Notes under the pieces: generated by a model
What the model saw: the letters and a program-made list of their open reading frames with translations, nothing else
What the model was told of the DNA's origin: nothing
Database searches by the model: none
NCBI RefSeq assembly: GCF_000143415.4
Contig: NW_003314398.1
Span: 96,646-160,645, forward strand
Reading direction: 5' to 3'
From: Selaginella moellendorffii
Taxonomy: Eukaryota > Streptophyta > Lycopodiopsida > Selaginellales > Selaginellaceae
DNA: 64,000 nt
Shown: piece after piece, positions 10,211 through 21,270 of the stretch
Layout of the letters: the number at the start of each line of letters is the position of its first letter
Position numbering within the stretch: position 1 is the stretch's first letter
Translations under genes and position numbers: made by a program

Positions 10211-10971
10211 CCCCTTGTCATCTTTCTAGTAATATTTGTTGGCATAAGGTTTTTTATATTTCTGATATTTCTTTTTTATCCTTTTCAGAAACCAAAACAA
10301 TTAAACTCACGAGTTTAAAATATTTTAAATAGAAACTTAAAGAGAAAATATATAAAAACTCAACAAAACAAACTAAGCAGCATGTTTAGTTTGTTTGTTG
10401 ATTTCTGGTTTGCTTAAGCGTGGATTGAGATGGTAGTGGATATACCTAGAATATTCTTGAACATTTTGGGATATTCTGGGAAATTCTACAATCTAATGGT
10501 TATTATTCATTTAGATTAATCTTGTATTTATAATTTATAAACTTTATTAAACACTTTCTAGTATATTCTAGTTTATTCTACCATCTAATGGTTCATAGGC
10601 AATAAGATAAATCTTATGTTTATAAATTATAAAGATGTTTATAATTATAAATTTCCATTTGATCAATTGGATTAATAAATAAGAATAACACTACTATTCA
10701 GAAAACTAAGCATTACTGCATGGAATGTGTAGAAAATTATTTATATATTTTCTCTTTTAAGTTCAAATTATTTATATATTTTCTTTTTTAAGTTCATCAT
10801 CATCATCAGCATCATACTCATATCATTAAACAATAACTCTAATTTCGTCACATATTCTCTATTTGAAAAGTTACAACCTTCCATAATTATATTAGATCTT
10901 GGCATATGCCCAGAATATTAATCTCCAGCATATAGAAGGTCCAGCTCTGCTGGAAAGCATATTTCTCACTC

Positions 10972-11290
10972 AGACCAAAGGTATGCAATTTGTATGTTTT
11001 TGTGATTCAAAGTGAGGAATAAGAAATCCAAGAACCTAGTGCAGAAAATAATGAGCTACTTTGCCACTGCTGTCCCCCCTCTATGCATCACTTGCATTCT
11101 TAGTTCTTACTTTGTTCTCCTACATAGATTATGAGTTGGATCTTATACAGCTTTAATTGAAAGAAAGGTTTTTCTCTCAAGATGTTTATAGAATCTGGCA
11201 TTCCATTCGAACTAATTTGGCAAGGGAGGCAAAATGGATTAAAAATGGCCTACTGTGTCTTTCTCCATAGGCCTTCTTTGTGGGGCACAC
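10972..11290. repeat. Diverged direct repeat, unit 2
   Basis: Partner of 9960-10210; the unit is longer because of insertions around 11100-11200. The two starts are about 1.0 kb apart. Confidence 0.6.
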
Positions 11291-11404
11291 TTAATGCGTA
11301 TGCAGGTATTTTATTAGAAAGGAATTTAATATTTGAAAGCATCTCTATTGCATCTATTTAAATTAAAGAATATTTCATAAAAGATTTAAAATAGCAAGGT
11401 CCAG

Positions 11405-11485
11405 GTTAATTTGGTTTTAATCTGGACCATTCATTTATATATATGGGCTAATTGAATATGCATTTTTTGTATTCTATGCACTCAC
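11405..11485 (+). repeat. Degenerate Gypsy LTR fragment
   Basis: The segment from the TTTTAATCTGGACCA block through GGGCTAATTGA to ATTCTATGCACTCACA matches, in order, the 3' half of the 174-bp LTR at 48128-48301 read on the minus strand. No internal retroelement sequence lies next to it. Low identity suggests great age. Confidence 0.55.
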
Positions 11486-12588
11486 ATTAGTAGAGGTTGG
11501 TAAAGGTCAAAGACAACTTTGATTGCTGTATTTGGATTTATGCTTTTGTTTAGATTTAACTTTTATATTGTCTATATCTTTTTTTGTTCTTGTATCTTTT
11601 CCACATGGCTAAGCAACCATGTAAGTTAATCTCAAGAGTATATTAAGGCATGAATTTAGGGTAAGGGATTTAACCTACCTTAAAGGCTCAACCAGATTGT
11701 GAAAAACCTCAAGATGAGATGTAATATAGAGGCTAAAACTTTTTGTCTTTGTTATTTAGTGCCACATCATAACATTTAATGTAGGCAAGTAGATTTCACT
11801 TCATCAATCTCACCCTCTTCTTGAAATTGCATCACCCTAGAAGGGTGCAATGAACAAACTTGTCACTCAAACCACGTGACATGGAATCTTTAACATGTCA
11901 GCTTGGCAATGCTTCCCTGATCTCTCTTTGACATAGCTTGATTGCTCTCTACTTGCTAATGGCAGCCTCACAATGCAAAACAAACACTTGCACATGACCT
12001 AACCTTGCAACGCACTACAAATGCTAACACAAGATCTCCAAGCGCACTCACCCCAAGGTACTTGGGACATTAATAGAAAAACTCTTGCTATTCAAAAAAA
12101 AAATTGACGTCCACAGAACAAATGTGAGTACATTTCAATCCAAGCCACACTCAAGATGCTCATAAGCAACAAAGCACTCTGTACTCTAGAGCATGCTCTA
12201 GGAAACACTTCTAAACGCAAAATCCTCAAGGGGTGGGGTGATGCTTGGCTTAACCCTTGCTCCCTATTATTTTTTGCTTTTATTCTCCAACTCCAAGATT
12301 CTACATCAGATCTTTTATATGTCTGGTTTGCCCTAACCCCATATATCTTGTCCCAAAGTCCCGGACTGTGGAAAGGAAGAGGAGTAGTCCTTTGGTATAG
12401 CAACCAAAGATATGGTCACACGGTGAAGAACAAAATCCTCTACATCTCCACCACCTCATAAGCCCTAATCCACATCACCACCCTAACCACCTCTTTGATC
12501 ATGAGTTTAATCCTTCACAAGTTTATACAATATAAATGTACCAGTCTTGACCCCAATAAGAATGTAATTTGCATCCTTACATATTAGT

Positions 12589-12736
12589 GGATTCCCTTCT
12601 AGAATCTCCCCTAGTACACCTCCAACCTTGTCACCTAAAGTCTCGATAAAAGGATTCCCCTCTAGAATCTCCCCTAGTACACCTCCAGTCCTGTTACCTA
12701 AAGTCTCAATAGAAGGATTCCCCTTTGGAATTTCCA
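12589..12736. repeat. 63-bp tandem repeat, about 2.3 units
   Basis: The unit contains TCTAGAATCTCCCCTAGTAC, CACCTCCA and AAAGTCTC, then AGGATTCCC. Because 63 is a multiple of 3, the minus strand reads as a 21-residue repeat with core ETLG and GGVLGEILEGNP inside a 76-codon frame. Protein function is not supported. Confidence 0.75.
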
Positions 12737-13739
12737 TTACTACACTAATCTCAGCTTTATGAACCCTGTGTAAGCGACTAAATTTTCCATTCTACTTTAG
12801 TCACTTAACCACACCTCTGACCACTTGGTCTTATTCACAACTTCCATAAGTCTTGTTCTGGAGACTTATTAGCCCTGTGAATGGCTCTATACCACTCAGC
12901 CTCTGCACTTGGTCCAAATGCTCCACATGTCCAATCCCCTAATTGACACCCAAATGTACTACTGATATATTAGTCTGTTACGCTAAGGCCATGCCTATTC
13001 ACCCTTGTCACATTGGTAGTCTAAGACCACCCGCATCACAGTCCCGTCTCTCAGAAATTGGGATATTTGTCCATGAGTGGTCATCCTTTGACCACACTTT
13101 AGCACCCTTAAAATGCTTAGAGACATAAGGAACACTTTTCCCTAATGTCCCTTCTTTCATTCCCATTAAATCCCTCTCCATCCATGGTTGGGCTCACTAA
13201 CACTACCACTTGGTCAAAGCCAAAATGCTCAACCACTAAGTCTTATTGACCTTTGGGACTTCTTTACCATGTGATTGTATCCTTGGTCATTATATCAAAG
13301 GATTATTACTTTTCCTTTCCATAGTCTAGGACTTTGGGATGACATTTCAAAACACCATTGCCCTATATAAGCTTTGTGGGTACTTTCTTCATCTTCCACC
13401 TTTAGATGCCTTAGCCATGTGGCTAAAACAAGGTTTTGATGAGCCACACAAGGTATCCAAGTAGGTAGTGCCACCCACGTTTGGATTGGGAGTATCGACT
13501 ATTCAATTTCCTGGGGGAGTTAGAGCTGGTTCTTGAATATTTCACCAAGTTACCCCACTTGTTTGTCCATATTCACTCTAACTTTAGACTCCTTAGTGGA
13601 TATATCATCACCCAACACGTGGGTATAGATTTCCTTCGTCACACTAGCATTTCCTGGCCAAATTGGCTCCACTAAAGTCTTCCCCCTATTATACTTTTGG
13701 AGCTCACCAAACCCCCCAGGGTTTGGGAGATAATCGCTT

Positions 13740-13980
13740 TGGGCTTTCACCCTTAGACTTGGACTCAAACTTAGACTCAGACTTGGTCTTGGTCTCGGTT
13801 TCAATTTTGGTGCCGATGTCAGTCTCGACCTCAGACTCCATCTCAAGTCCATTTCGAACTCGACTTGGGACTCTATTTTGGGTCCATCTTGGACTCCATC
13901 TCGGGTCCATTTCAGACTCCAATCTCGGGCTCTTTCTCGGACTCTATCTCAGATTCTTTTTCGGACTCGTTCCTGACACT
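13740..13980. repeat. Low-complexity degenerate repeat (ggactc / tctcgg)
   Basis: Repeated short motifs such as GGACTC, TCTCGG and GGTCCAT give repetitive frames on both strands. Looks like an eroded minisatellite inside the mobile-element mosaic. Confidence 0.5.
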
Positions 13981-15747
13981 TCCATGTGTCACGACACTTG
14001 CCATGTATCAATCCTTCTTGTGTCTCTTTTTAGGGACTTATTCATTGATTGCTTCATGTTCATCCCTTAAACACTTCATTCGAAGTTCCACTCCCACTTT
14101 TGACTTTCCAAGTCAGAGCCTTTGGTCCAAATATATTATGTTTGTTAGACTTCTGCTTTGACCACTATTATGTGGCATCTTTTTGGCTCCACTTTGGGGC
14201 TAAGGGATTTATGTCTCACACCCTGGAACTAGTTCACAGGAAACCACCTTTGAAGGATTCTTCAGAATTGCATCCACAACTCTTGTTACTTGGACATGAT
14301 CCCCTACTATGTTCTCTACTATTGCATGCTCGGTTTTTATCTTTGGCCCCTTGTGCACTAATCCTAGCCTCAATGGCCACCACTTAAAACCTATCCAAAC
14401 TTCCCTCACTCATGGATTGTTCATTGGCATTTTCACCACTTGGCCCCTTATCATCTAATTAAGCATCAATCTCCTCAACCTGTGTCATAATCTTAGAAAC
14501 AAAGAAGGTATAAGCATCAAGCAATGCCTTCTTAGTGCCTTCCATGGCTTTCTTCATCTCTAGAAGCCTTCCTTAAGCATCTTCATTATTGATGCCAACA
14601 CTCATTCTTAGTTACTTCCTTCCTTTTATTATACTTAATTTCTGCATAAATACCTAAAGAAGCATCTTTGTCTCTAATATTTGCCTCTCAAACTCCCATG
14701 TTCCCTTCACCAGTAGCTCAGTTTGATGCTCTGCAGTGAACACCTTCTCAATCTAGGCATCACATACTTGCCTAACTTTCTGAGATTCCCTCACTTGAAC
14801 TGCTGATTCCTTGATCTTCTGCTCTAACTCACTAATGCATGCATGCAAGCGATCTTCATTATGAGCCTCTACCTGGTCAAGATGATTCTTCACCTGCCCA
14901 TTTTCCACTAGTAACTCAAAGATGACATCTTTTTGGTATCTTATATTTGCATGAGATGCTTCTACTAGCATATGGGTTCCATATATCCATGTAAGAGGGT
15001 AGTCCTTATCCATTCCCCACACCTATAATCTATACTTCTCTAAGATCTGTTGAATTCTAGCTTTCACTAGCTTCTAGATAATTGCATCCTATGTCAAAAT
15101 CCCAACATGTCCCATATTCCCCCACAATTGGGAAAACCACTTATCAAGGAACTCAAACTAGTTAACAATCTTTCATGCTATCTACTATAAGACATCTTGG
15201 CATACCCGATGGTAGAACTGCATAGTCAAAGGAATCCCTATCGTAGCTCCTCCATGAGCATCCTCCCATAAAGACAACCATTGCCTTACATAACTTTTCC
15301 ATCTCAAGGCTATTATAGCGATCACATACATCCACTACAAAAATCTTTTGACTCTACCTGGGTGAAGATCTCCCTAACCTTGACTTTTAGTCCATCCTTA
15401 AAGGTAAGTGGTGTAACCTGGGTGAGTAGGGTTGCCATGATTATCAACCCTACAACCTATGGCCAAATTTGGATCCCTCAGATGGGATATCAGCAAATCG
15501 CTGTGAGATTCTTATAAAGGATTTCACATTTTGCCAACAACCTTTGCAAAATCATGATCTTCTACATAAAAGGATCCATCATTGAGTATTGCAAGATCAA
15601 TAAGATCCCCATAGCCAATCACTAGTTTTGTGCTATATGTCATCTTTTTTTTCTCACTTTTTTTCTCCTTATTTTTTTTCTCTCTCTCTCTCTTTCTCTC
15701 ACTTTTTATTTTGCATCTATTTTAATAGAAAATTGCATTTTTCATGA

Positions 15748-16254
15748 AGAAATTAATCGACTAAAGTGGTGGTGTCCGACGAAATAACAAATGCTTAAAA
15801 TGTGATGGCAACCAATGGCCTTAAGATTATCCAATGAACCAACAACATCCGACCATCAATCATGTTGTATATATTGAAGAAGGTAATGTAGAGCAAACTG
15901 AGACAACAATAGAAGATTTTACTCTAGGATCTTTAGATTTAGATGCTGGAGAAGAAAATGCTATTGAGATATCCAAATTGCAACAAAATAAATAAATAAG
16001 TGAAAGAAAGAGAGATTCTATTGCAATCTAGATATCCCAATAATATCTTCTTCTTTAGCATCCAAATCCAAAAATCTTGTAGTAGAATCTTCCATTGTTG
16101 TCTCAGTTTGCTCTACATTACCTTCTTCAATATATATAGTATGATTGGTGGCCAGATGTTGGTTTATTAGACAATTTCGAGCCCATTAATTGCCATCACA
16201 TTTTAAGCACTTGTTATTTCGTCGGACACCACCACCTTAGTCGGTTAATTTCCT
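15748..16254. repeat. Large inverted repeat carrying a gag-like zinc-knuckle segment
   Basis: Left arm about 15748-15990, right arm about 16019-16254, spacer near 30 bases. Arms share long blocks in opposite orientation, for example GGTGGTGTCCGACGAAATAA and GAAGAAGGTAATGTAGAGCA. Each arm read inward encodes a Cys-x2-Cys motif (KCLKCDGN) followed by an acidic tail with the sequence EEGNVEQTETT, resembling the end of a retroelement gag. A transcript through it could form a hairpin of over 200 bp. Confidence 0.75.
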
Positions 16255-18935
16255 CCCTAAAAATGTGAGTTGATGATCTACCTTTGTGAATTGATTCTTC
16301 AATTCTTGTGCTAATGTTATTATAAATTCTTTTACATCTATCCATATATCATTTTTTACTTGCTCTTTCAATGCTCCATTCTTTTCATTAAGATTCAATA
16401 TTATGAATCTCTACTGTATCCTCAAAGTGCAATATTGTAGTTCAAACTTATGTGCTTGGTGTATAAGATTAGGGTAGTTGATGGCTTGGATTGAAGTGTG
16501 CGCATGTTTGTTTTATGAATGTGGGTTCTTTTGTTTAAACAATAAATATGTTTCTATCAATATCTCGAGTACCTTGGAGTGAGTGTGTCTGGAAATCTTA
16601 TGTTGGCATTTATAGTGTATTGCGAGGCAAGGTCATGTGTAGCTTGTTTCACATCATGAGGCCACCATTAGCAAGTAGAGAGCAACCAAAGAGAGATTAG
16701 GGAAGCATTATCAGGTTGACATGTTAAATATTCCATATCATGTGGCTTGAGTGACAAATTTATTTATTGCACCTTTGTTATCAAAGGATTTTGTGTGACA
16801 ATTCTTGTATATGGGGAGAGAATTAGATTTTAAAGTGTAAATTTCTTTTGTTGATTTTTAACCCAATACCATTGTAGCATCTTCTTGAAAAGTTGAATGT
16901 AGGAAGATAGCCAATGGTGGATTTAGTTTAAAACCGGATGAATCTTTTGCAAAGGTTAAGAAGTGGAATTGGGTTGGTATTGTTAAGGAGGAGGAGTGCA
17001 CCCAAGGAAAGACACAAGTGGTAGCATCTCCAGCTAATGCTAAAGGAAAAAATGCTCAAGAGGGTGGTGTGGGTATATCTGAAGTTCAAGAGCGAGGAGG
17101 ACATGCCCAAGATCAAGAAAAAGGGAAAGAGCAAGTTTTCTTTGAGTATGAGATTTTGTAGGAGGATCAAAATTAGGATAGGCCAAGACTTGGGTGGTGA
17201 GGTGGTGGTGATAAATCTTTCTGAGATAGCTTCACATTTTTCTACTAAGGAAGACCTTATTTCGGACGTAGGTGGGAAAGATTCTCACCATTCTTTAGAG
17301 GAGCTCAAGGTCAAGATGGCACCTTCAACATACTCGAAGTTCCTTTCAACTATGCCATGAATCTCGATGAAATGGTTTATCTCATGTGCAATCTATGAAT
17401 GTCAGTGGATTCTGACAGTTTAGGTGAGAATCTTCACGATCCTCGCCACAAAGTGATTTAACAAGTTCAAGAAATGAGGAAGAATGAGGTGGCTACTATC
17501 CAAGATTGACATATAGTGGTTTTGTAATTGCAGGAAGTATTGCATGAGCCTATGTTGATATGGAAGAAGGGGAGATACTATAAAGGTATCTCGAGGCAAT
17601 GATGGAGGAACTAATGTTATGGTCAGACTATACTGAATAGGTATCTAAGTGTCTACCAAGCCAAGGACTTGCATGTCTCTGCAATTTACAATAATATGTT
17701 TGGCTTGACTATAGCTCATAGGCTGACAATACCCCCACCTCAAATCTTCTGGGGAATGCCCAATTTTCAACTTCCAAGGTAGAAAGATTCAAGCATTTCC
17801 AGGAAGTTTAAACTTCTAGCTTTCAAAGGAGATAACCTTGATGAGAATCAAGATTAGCTTGCCACATTGTTCACAAACAAAGAAGTAAATAGATGGATTG
17901 ATTATGGTACTTTGCTTTGGGCTGGGATTACTATGGCACAAGGGTTTACTAGGTTTGATGGAACTTTAATAAGGAGGAATTCTTTATCAATTTAAAGGGA
18001 CTTGTAGTAAGCTTAAATTGGTTTGAGGTGAAGTTTGGCAAAAGATTTTTAAGTCTAAATAGAAGTCAACTATTAAACAAGCTATGAGCTAGAAAGCAAA
18101 GAAAAAAACTTGCAATATAATTTAGACCTTCACTAGTGATGGATTGGCAATTGCACAAGTATTTTTGCTAGGGCCTCAAAAACAATCAAATGAAGCATAT
18201 TCAAGATGCTTATAAGCAATAAAACACTTTTTACTCTAGAGCATGTTCTAAGAAACACTGTTAAATGTAGAATCCTTGAGGGGTGGGGTAAGGCTTAGCT
18301 TAACCATCATTCCCTATTACTTCCCATTCGTGTCCAGAACTGAAGAACAATTAATAAAAGAAAAAAATGGCCAATCTTTTAATGAAGATATTAAGAAGTT
18401 GCAACATTTGCAGCATGAAGAACCTTAATAGAAGGCATAACATAATCTAGGAAACTAAATCTTTGTCCTTTAGCGCCAGGTCATATAACTTATTTTCCAA
18501 CTCTGAGACATGCCTACAACTCTGCCACCTCACAAGCCTTTAACAACCTCTTTGATCGATCCTTCACAAGTTTGTGTGGTACACACTTCTACACCTACAG
18601 CCAGCGACCAATCTGGGAATTTAACATTCTCATTTAAGTTGTTACCACAACAAGTTCTTCCTCCATATCACCTCTAAACTCACATGTCCCTTCCATGTGG
18701 TTATTCAGCTCGAACTGATAAATCAAGTAAACCAGAACAACTCAAATTTTTTTGATAAACAAATATTGACAAGTGATACCAACTCTGGCACACATCACAC
18801 CCTTCAGACTGCCCACATTTTAGACAGGCTCCTTCCTCTTCTCCAAATACTGGTTGCCCCTGCTCTGCAGCAAGCCCCATATCTTCCATCACCTCCTCCA
18901 ACTTCAGGCGATAATGATGAACAGCATCTGCTGTC

Positions 18936-20015
18936 TCAGGTCGAGGGAGAACCAGATGATGCCAATGCTTCCAAGTTCTCCGTTGAATAAGAGACCCGCC
19001 CTTTAGGTGTACGCAAAACATTCCCACTTTCATCCTTCAAAGGTACCTTGAGCTTGATATACGGCATCTGAGAGCTGCCTTCTGGAGTGACTACTAGGAA
19101 GATAGGCTCCTTCCCACAAAGCAGTCTGCACTTGTAAGCCAACGAATCATAATCGGACTTCACATGAGCGACTTACTCTTGGAGGAAGTTACTTGAAGCA
19201 GATACTCAAACTCACCACCAAACGCATCCACGAGGGGATAGTTCTGGCTCGGAGTAAGAACATACTTGTCCATGTCCATGGTGGTAAAAGGGAAGCTGTT
19301 GCCATAGTGATGCTTGATTCTTGCTGGTGGAAGGGTGATCGTGCTACCATCGGCCAACGGGAACTTCCCTCCTCTACTTAGAATGGAATGAGCGAAGTCG
19401 TCAAAGACACCTCTAGCGGCTGCAGCAAGTGTTGGAATGAACTTGGTTTTGCTGACGAGCTCCAGTCACTTATTCAGCTGGGACTGATAAAAGACCTCAG
19501 GCACCACGAGGAGACAAACTCCACTCCACAAATGTGCTTCATGTCATGGTCGGGTACCTCGAAACACTTGCCACTAGGATCGAAATAATAGAAGTAGGAG
19601 TGTTCTAGTGCCACCAGCTGCACTACAACCCTTCTCGCGTAGCCGTGAAACAAAGTACCACAAACAACATGACTTGCCGATGCCCGGATTGCCAGAGATG
19701 TGAGTGAACGTGTACTCCGAGTTGAAAACCTTGTGAAACAAGGTTTTCAAGGGCGAATATAAATCGCCCTCTTGTCACTAAACTTACAGGGCACATTCAG
19801 GAGTCAGTCCCCCCCAAGGAATGAGCTTCGATAGCTCCTTCTCCAGTTCCATCTCCTTCAATAAGAGAAGCTTCTTCCTGCGCAGCAGCAGCTTGTACTT
19901 TCCCAGCTGGCTCCCTTTTTCCAGCAGAGTCTGCTGCTCCTTGGCATCCGTTGTTGACTAGTGCTTCTTGGGCTTCTTTGATCTTCCCTTCGACGATGGA
20001 AACCGGAGACGCCAT
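18936..20015 (-). pseudogene. Broken coiled-coil / P-loop NTPase gene (Crinkler- or RHS-like)
   Basis: Minus-strand pieces in shifting frames. A start at 20015 leads into a Lys/Leu-rich coiled coil (19930-19800). Next come TFTHISGNPGIGKSCCLWYF near 19720-19660, with a Walker A loop GNPGIGKS, and HSYFYYFDPSG. After stops and a frameshift follow segments around 19440-19160 and 19163-18936. The loop, its spacing from the coiled coil and the following Tyr/Phe-rich strand resemble P-loop modules of Crinkler/RHS-type proteins known from oomycetes and plants. At least two frameshifts and internal stops make it a pseudogene. Family assignment is tentative. Confidence 0.5.
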
Positions 20016-20265
20016 ACCTTAGGAGCTCGTCTTCGACGACGATCCAAAACCAAAAAGGAAATCATCCAAAAATCTGTTGTGTAGCGCAGTAGCAAGAAGC
20101 TGCGATTGTAGGCTGGATCAACAGTATTTGATTCATCTAAAACATGAAAAATCGTAGCACGCATCCAAGGCTTTCATCGTCTCAAAGTGAACACACCATA
20201 GCCATGGCAACAACCAGAAGAAGACACATGAGGCTGATCCAGCCACAGAAACGAGCTCGTCTTAG

Positions 20266-20905
20266 GTCCGTGGATCTTTCAAAGGGAAAAAATCTTTTCT
20301 GACATGGATCTTCGTCATGTCAACGACAAGCTCGATGTTCCAGTGGATGTTATATGCACCCCAAAGAGGACCATCTACACCCAGACTAAAATCCCAAAGC
20401 CAAGTGATGATAACGTGACAACTCTTCTCACTACTGTTGTCACTCTTTGATTTTTTTTCTGCAAGGTATTCTATGGGAGTGTGCCACGCCTTATGCTCAG
20501 CAAGATGCCCGTCCTGCGAGAGCTCAATGACGCAGTCGAGAAGAAGCGAGAGGCCGCTGTGGAAATGGCTCCAAAGACAGATCCACCGCTCATAGCTCCC
20601 ACCCGCGATTTTCATCAAAAGCCTCAATCCCGTTCTCACGGAGCAGGAGCTCAAGTCACTTGGAGCAGCATGGATTAGCGCCGGAGGAGCTGTCGCTCTA
20701 CAGGACTGGAACCGGGTAAAACGTTGCTCGAGCAGTGATAGGACGTGGAGAAATGCGTCAACGCGATCGACAACACAAAGCTCAAAGGCTGGATCATGAA
20801 AGCCAGGAGGGATAAATACACCAAGGAAGAGGAGCCACCTCCAGACCCGTGTATGGTGGCTCAGCAAGTAGCGGCTCAAAGGATCCGAGGCACGCGTTTC
20901 TTCTA
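20266..20905 (+). pseudogene. Broken copy of cyclo-ligase-like copy 2 (3' part)
   Basis: Matches 6272-7114 of the intact gene: the intron before exon 5, part of exon 6, the intron before exon 7 and all of exon 7 to the same TAA. Exon 5 is reduced to traces and part of exon 6 is deleted. In exon 7 there is a 2-base loss after GGGAGTGT, an 11-base loss near 20600 and an 18-base loss near 20740, so the frame is destroyed. It is the left part of the duplicated block. Confidence 0.85.
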
Positions 20906-21121
20906 AGCAAGTCGAAGATATCTACTTGGATCGTCGTCCTCGTCCTCGCAGGGATTCACAGCAGTGTTGCGGTGGTCGAAGACGTGAAAGAATGGATGAG
21001 CTATGGAAGCTATCAACGATACGAGAGCTTCCTTCTTGATCGTCCTCCTTGGTGGAAGGCGTTTCTTTTCGGCCTTGATCTTGCTTGGCAGCGTGGTTTT
21101 CTTGTCCCAGCCGCTCTCCAT
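20903..21121 (-). CDS. Small basic ORF, 72 codons, uncertain
   Basis: Encodes a Lys/Arg-rich protein with KRLPPRRTIKKEALVSLIAS, which loosely recalls small plant proteins with a conserved LPP(K/R)R motif. Its duplicate behind copy 2 (7130-7300, minus) has lost part of this frame, so selection is not evident. Its stop overlaps the end of the neighbouring broken gene. It may be chance. Confidence 0.25.
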   Translation of the reverse strand: MESGWDKKTTLPSKIKAEKKRLPPRRTIKKEALVSLIASIAHPFFHVFDHRNTAVNPCEDEDDDPSRYLRLA

Positions 21122-21270
21122 TGGGAATTTTTTCTAGCACTCCAATGGGCTCCTCGTCCTTGCTTGGATTTCTCCTTAGAAATTTGACACTCTTTTATAC
21201 TTCCAATAAGTCCCCGCGTTATTTTTTAAAACTAGGTCCCTTTAGGGCTTTAGGAAGGGTTCTTGGAGAG

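Larger units (their letters stand above)
9880..11840. other. AT-rich non-coding region with a direct repeat and an LTR scrap
   Basis: No coding region is supported. It contains two diverged direct copies of a roughly 250-300-base segment (9960-10210 and 10972-11290) and a short scrap of the window's Gypsy LTR near 11405-11485. Several poly-A/T and TTTATATATTTTCT motifs are repeated near 10740-10790. Confidence 0.5.
11840..18690. mobile_element. Mosaic of decayed mobile elements
   Basis: About 6.8 kb of non-coding sequence tied together by internal repeats. 11840-12140 is an inverted copy of 16470-16790. 12150-12290 is repeated directly at 18205-18330. 15748-15990 and 16019-16254 form an inverted repeat with a gag-like zinc-knuckle code. 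Broken frames with coiled-coil-like sequence (14753-15022, minus) and a basic protein (17037-17360, plus) look like old element proteins. No intact gene. Nested insertions of one LTR-type family are the likeliest origin; boundaries cannot be fixed by eye. Confidence 0.5.

Noticed and set aside
12589-12736. Regular short repeats as a CRISPR-like array
   Set aside because: Units are contiguous 63-mers with no unique spacers, in a plant nuclear context. It is a minisatellite.
14753-15022. 89-codon coiled-coil-like minus-strand frame as a gene
   Set aside because: It lies within the decayed mobile-element mosaic, has no extension or splice partners, and neighbouring frames are broken.
20849-21187. 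112-codon plus-strand frame with hydrophobic stretches after the broken copy 2
   Set aside because: It starts inside the pseudogene and continues into its 3' flank. The duplicate at 7.1-7.3 kb breaks the frame, so no selection is evident.
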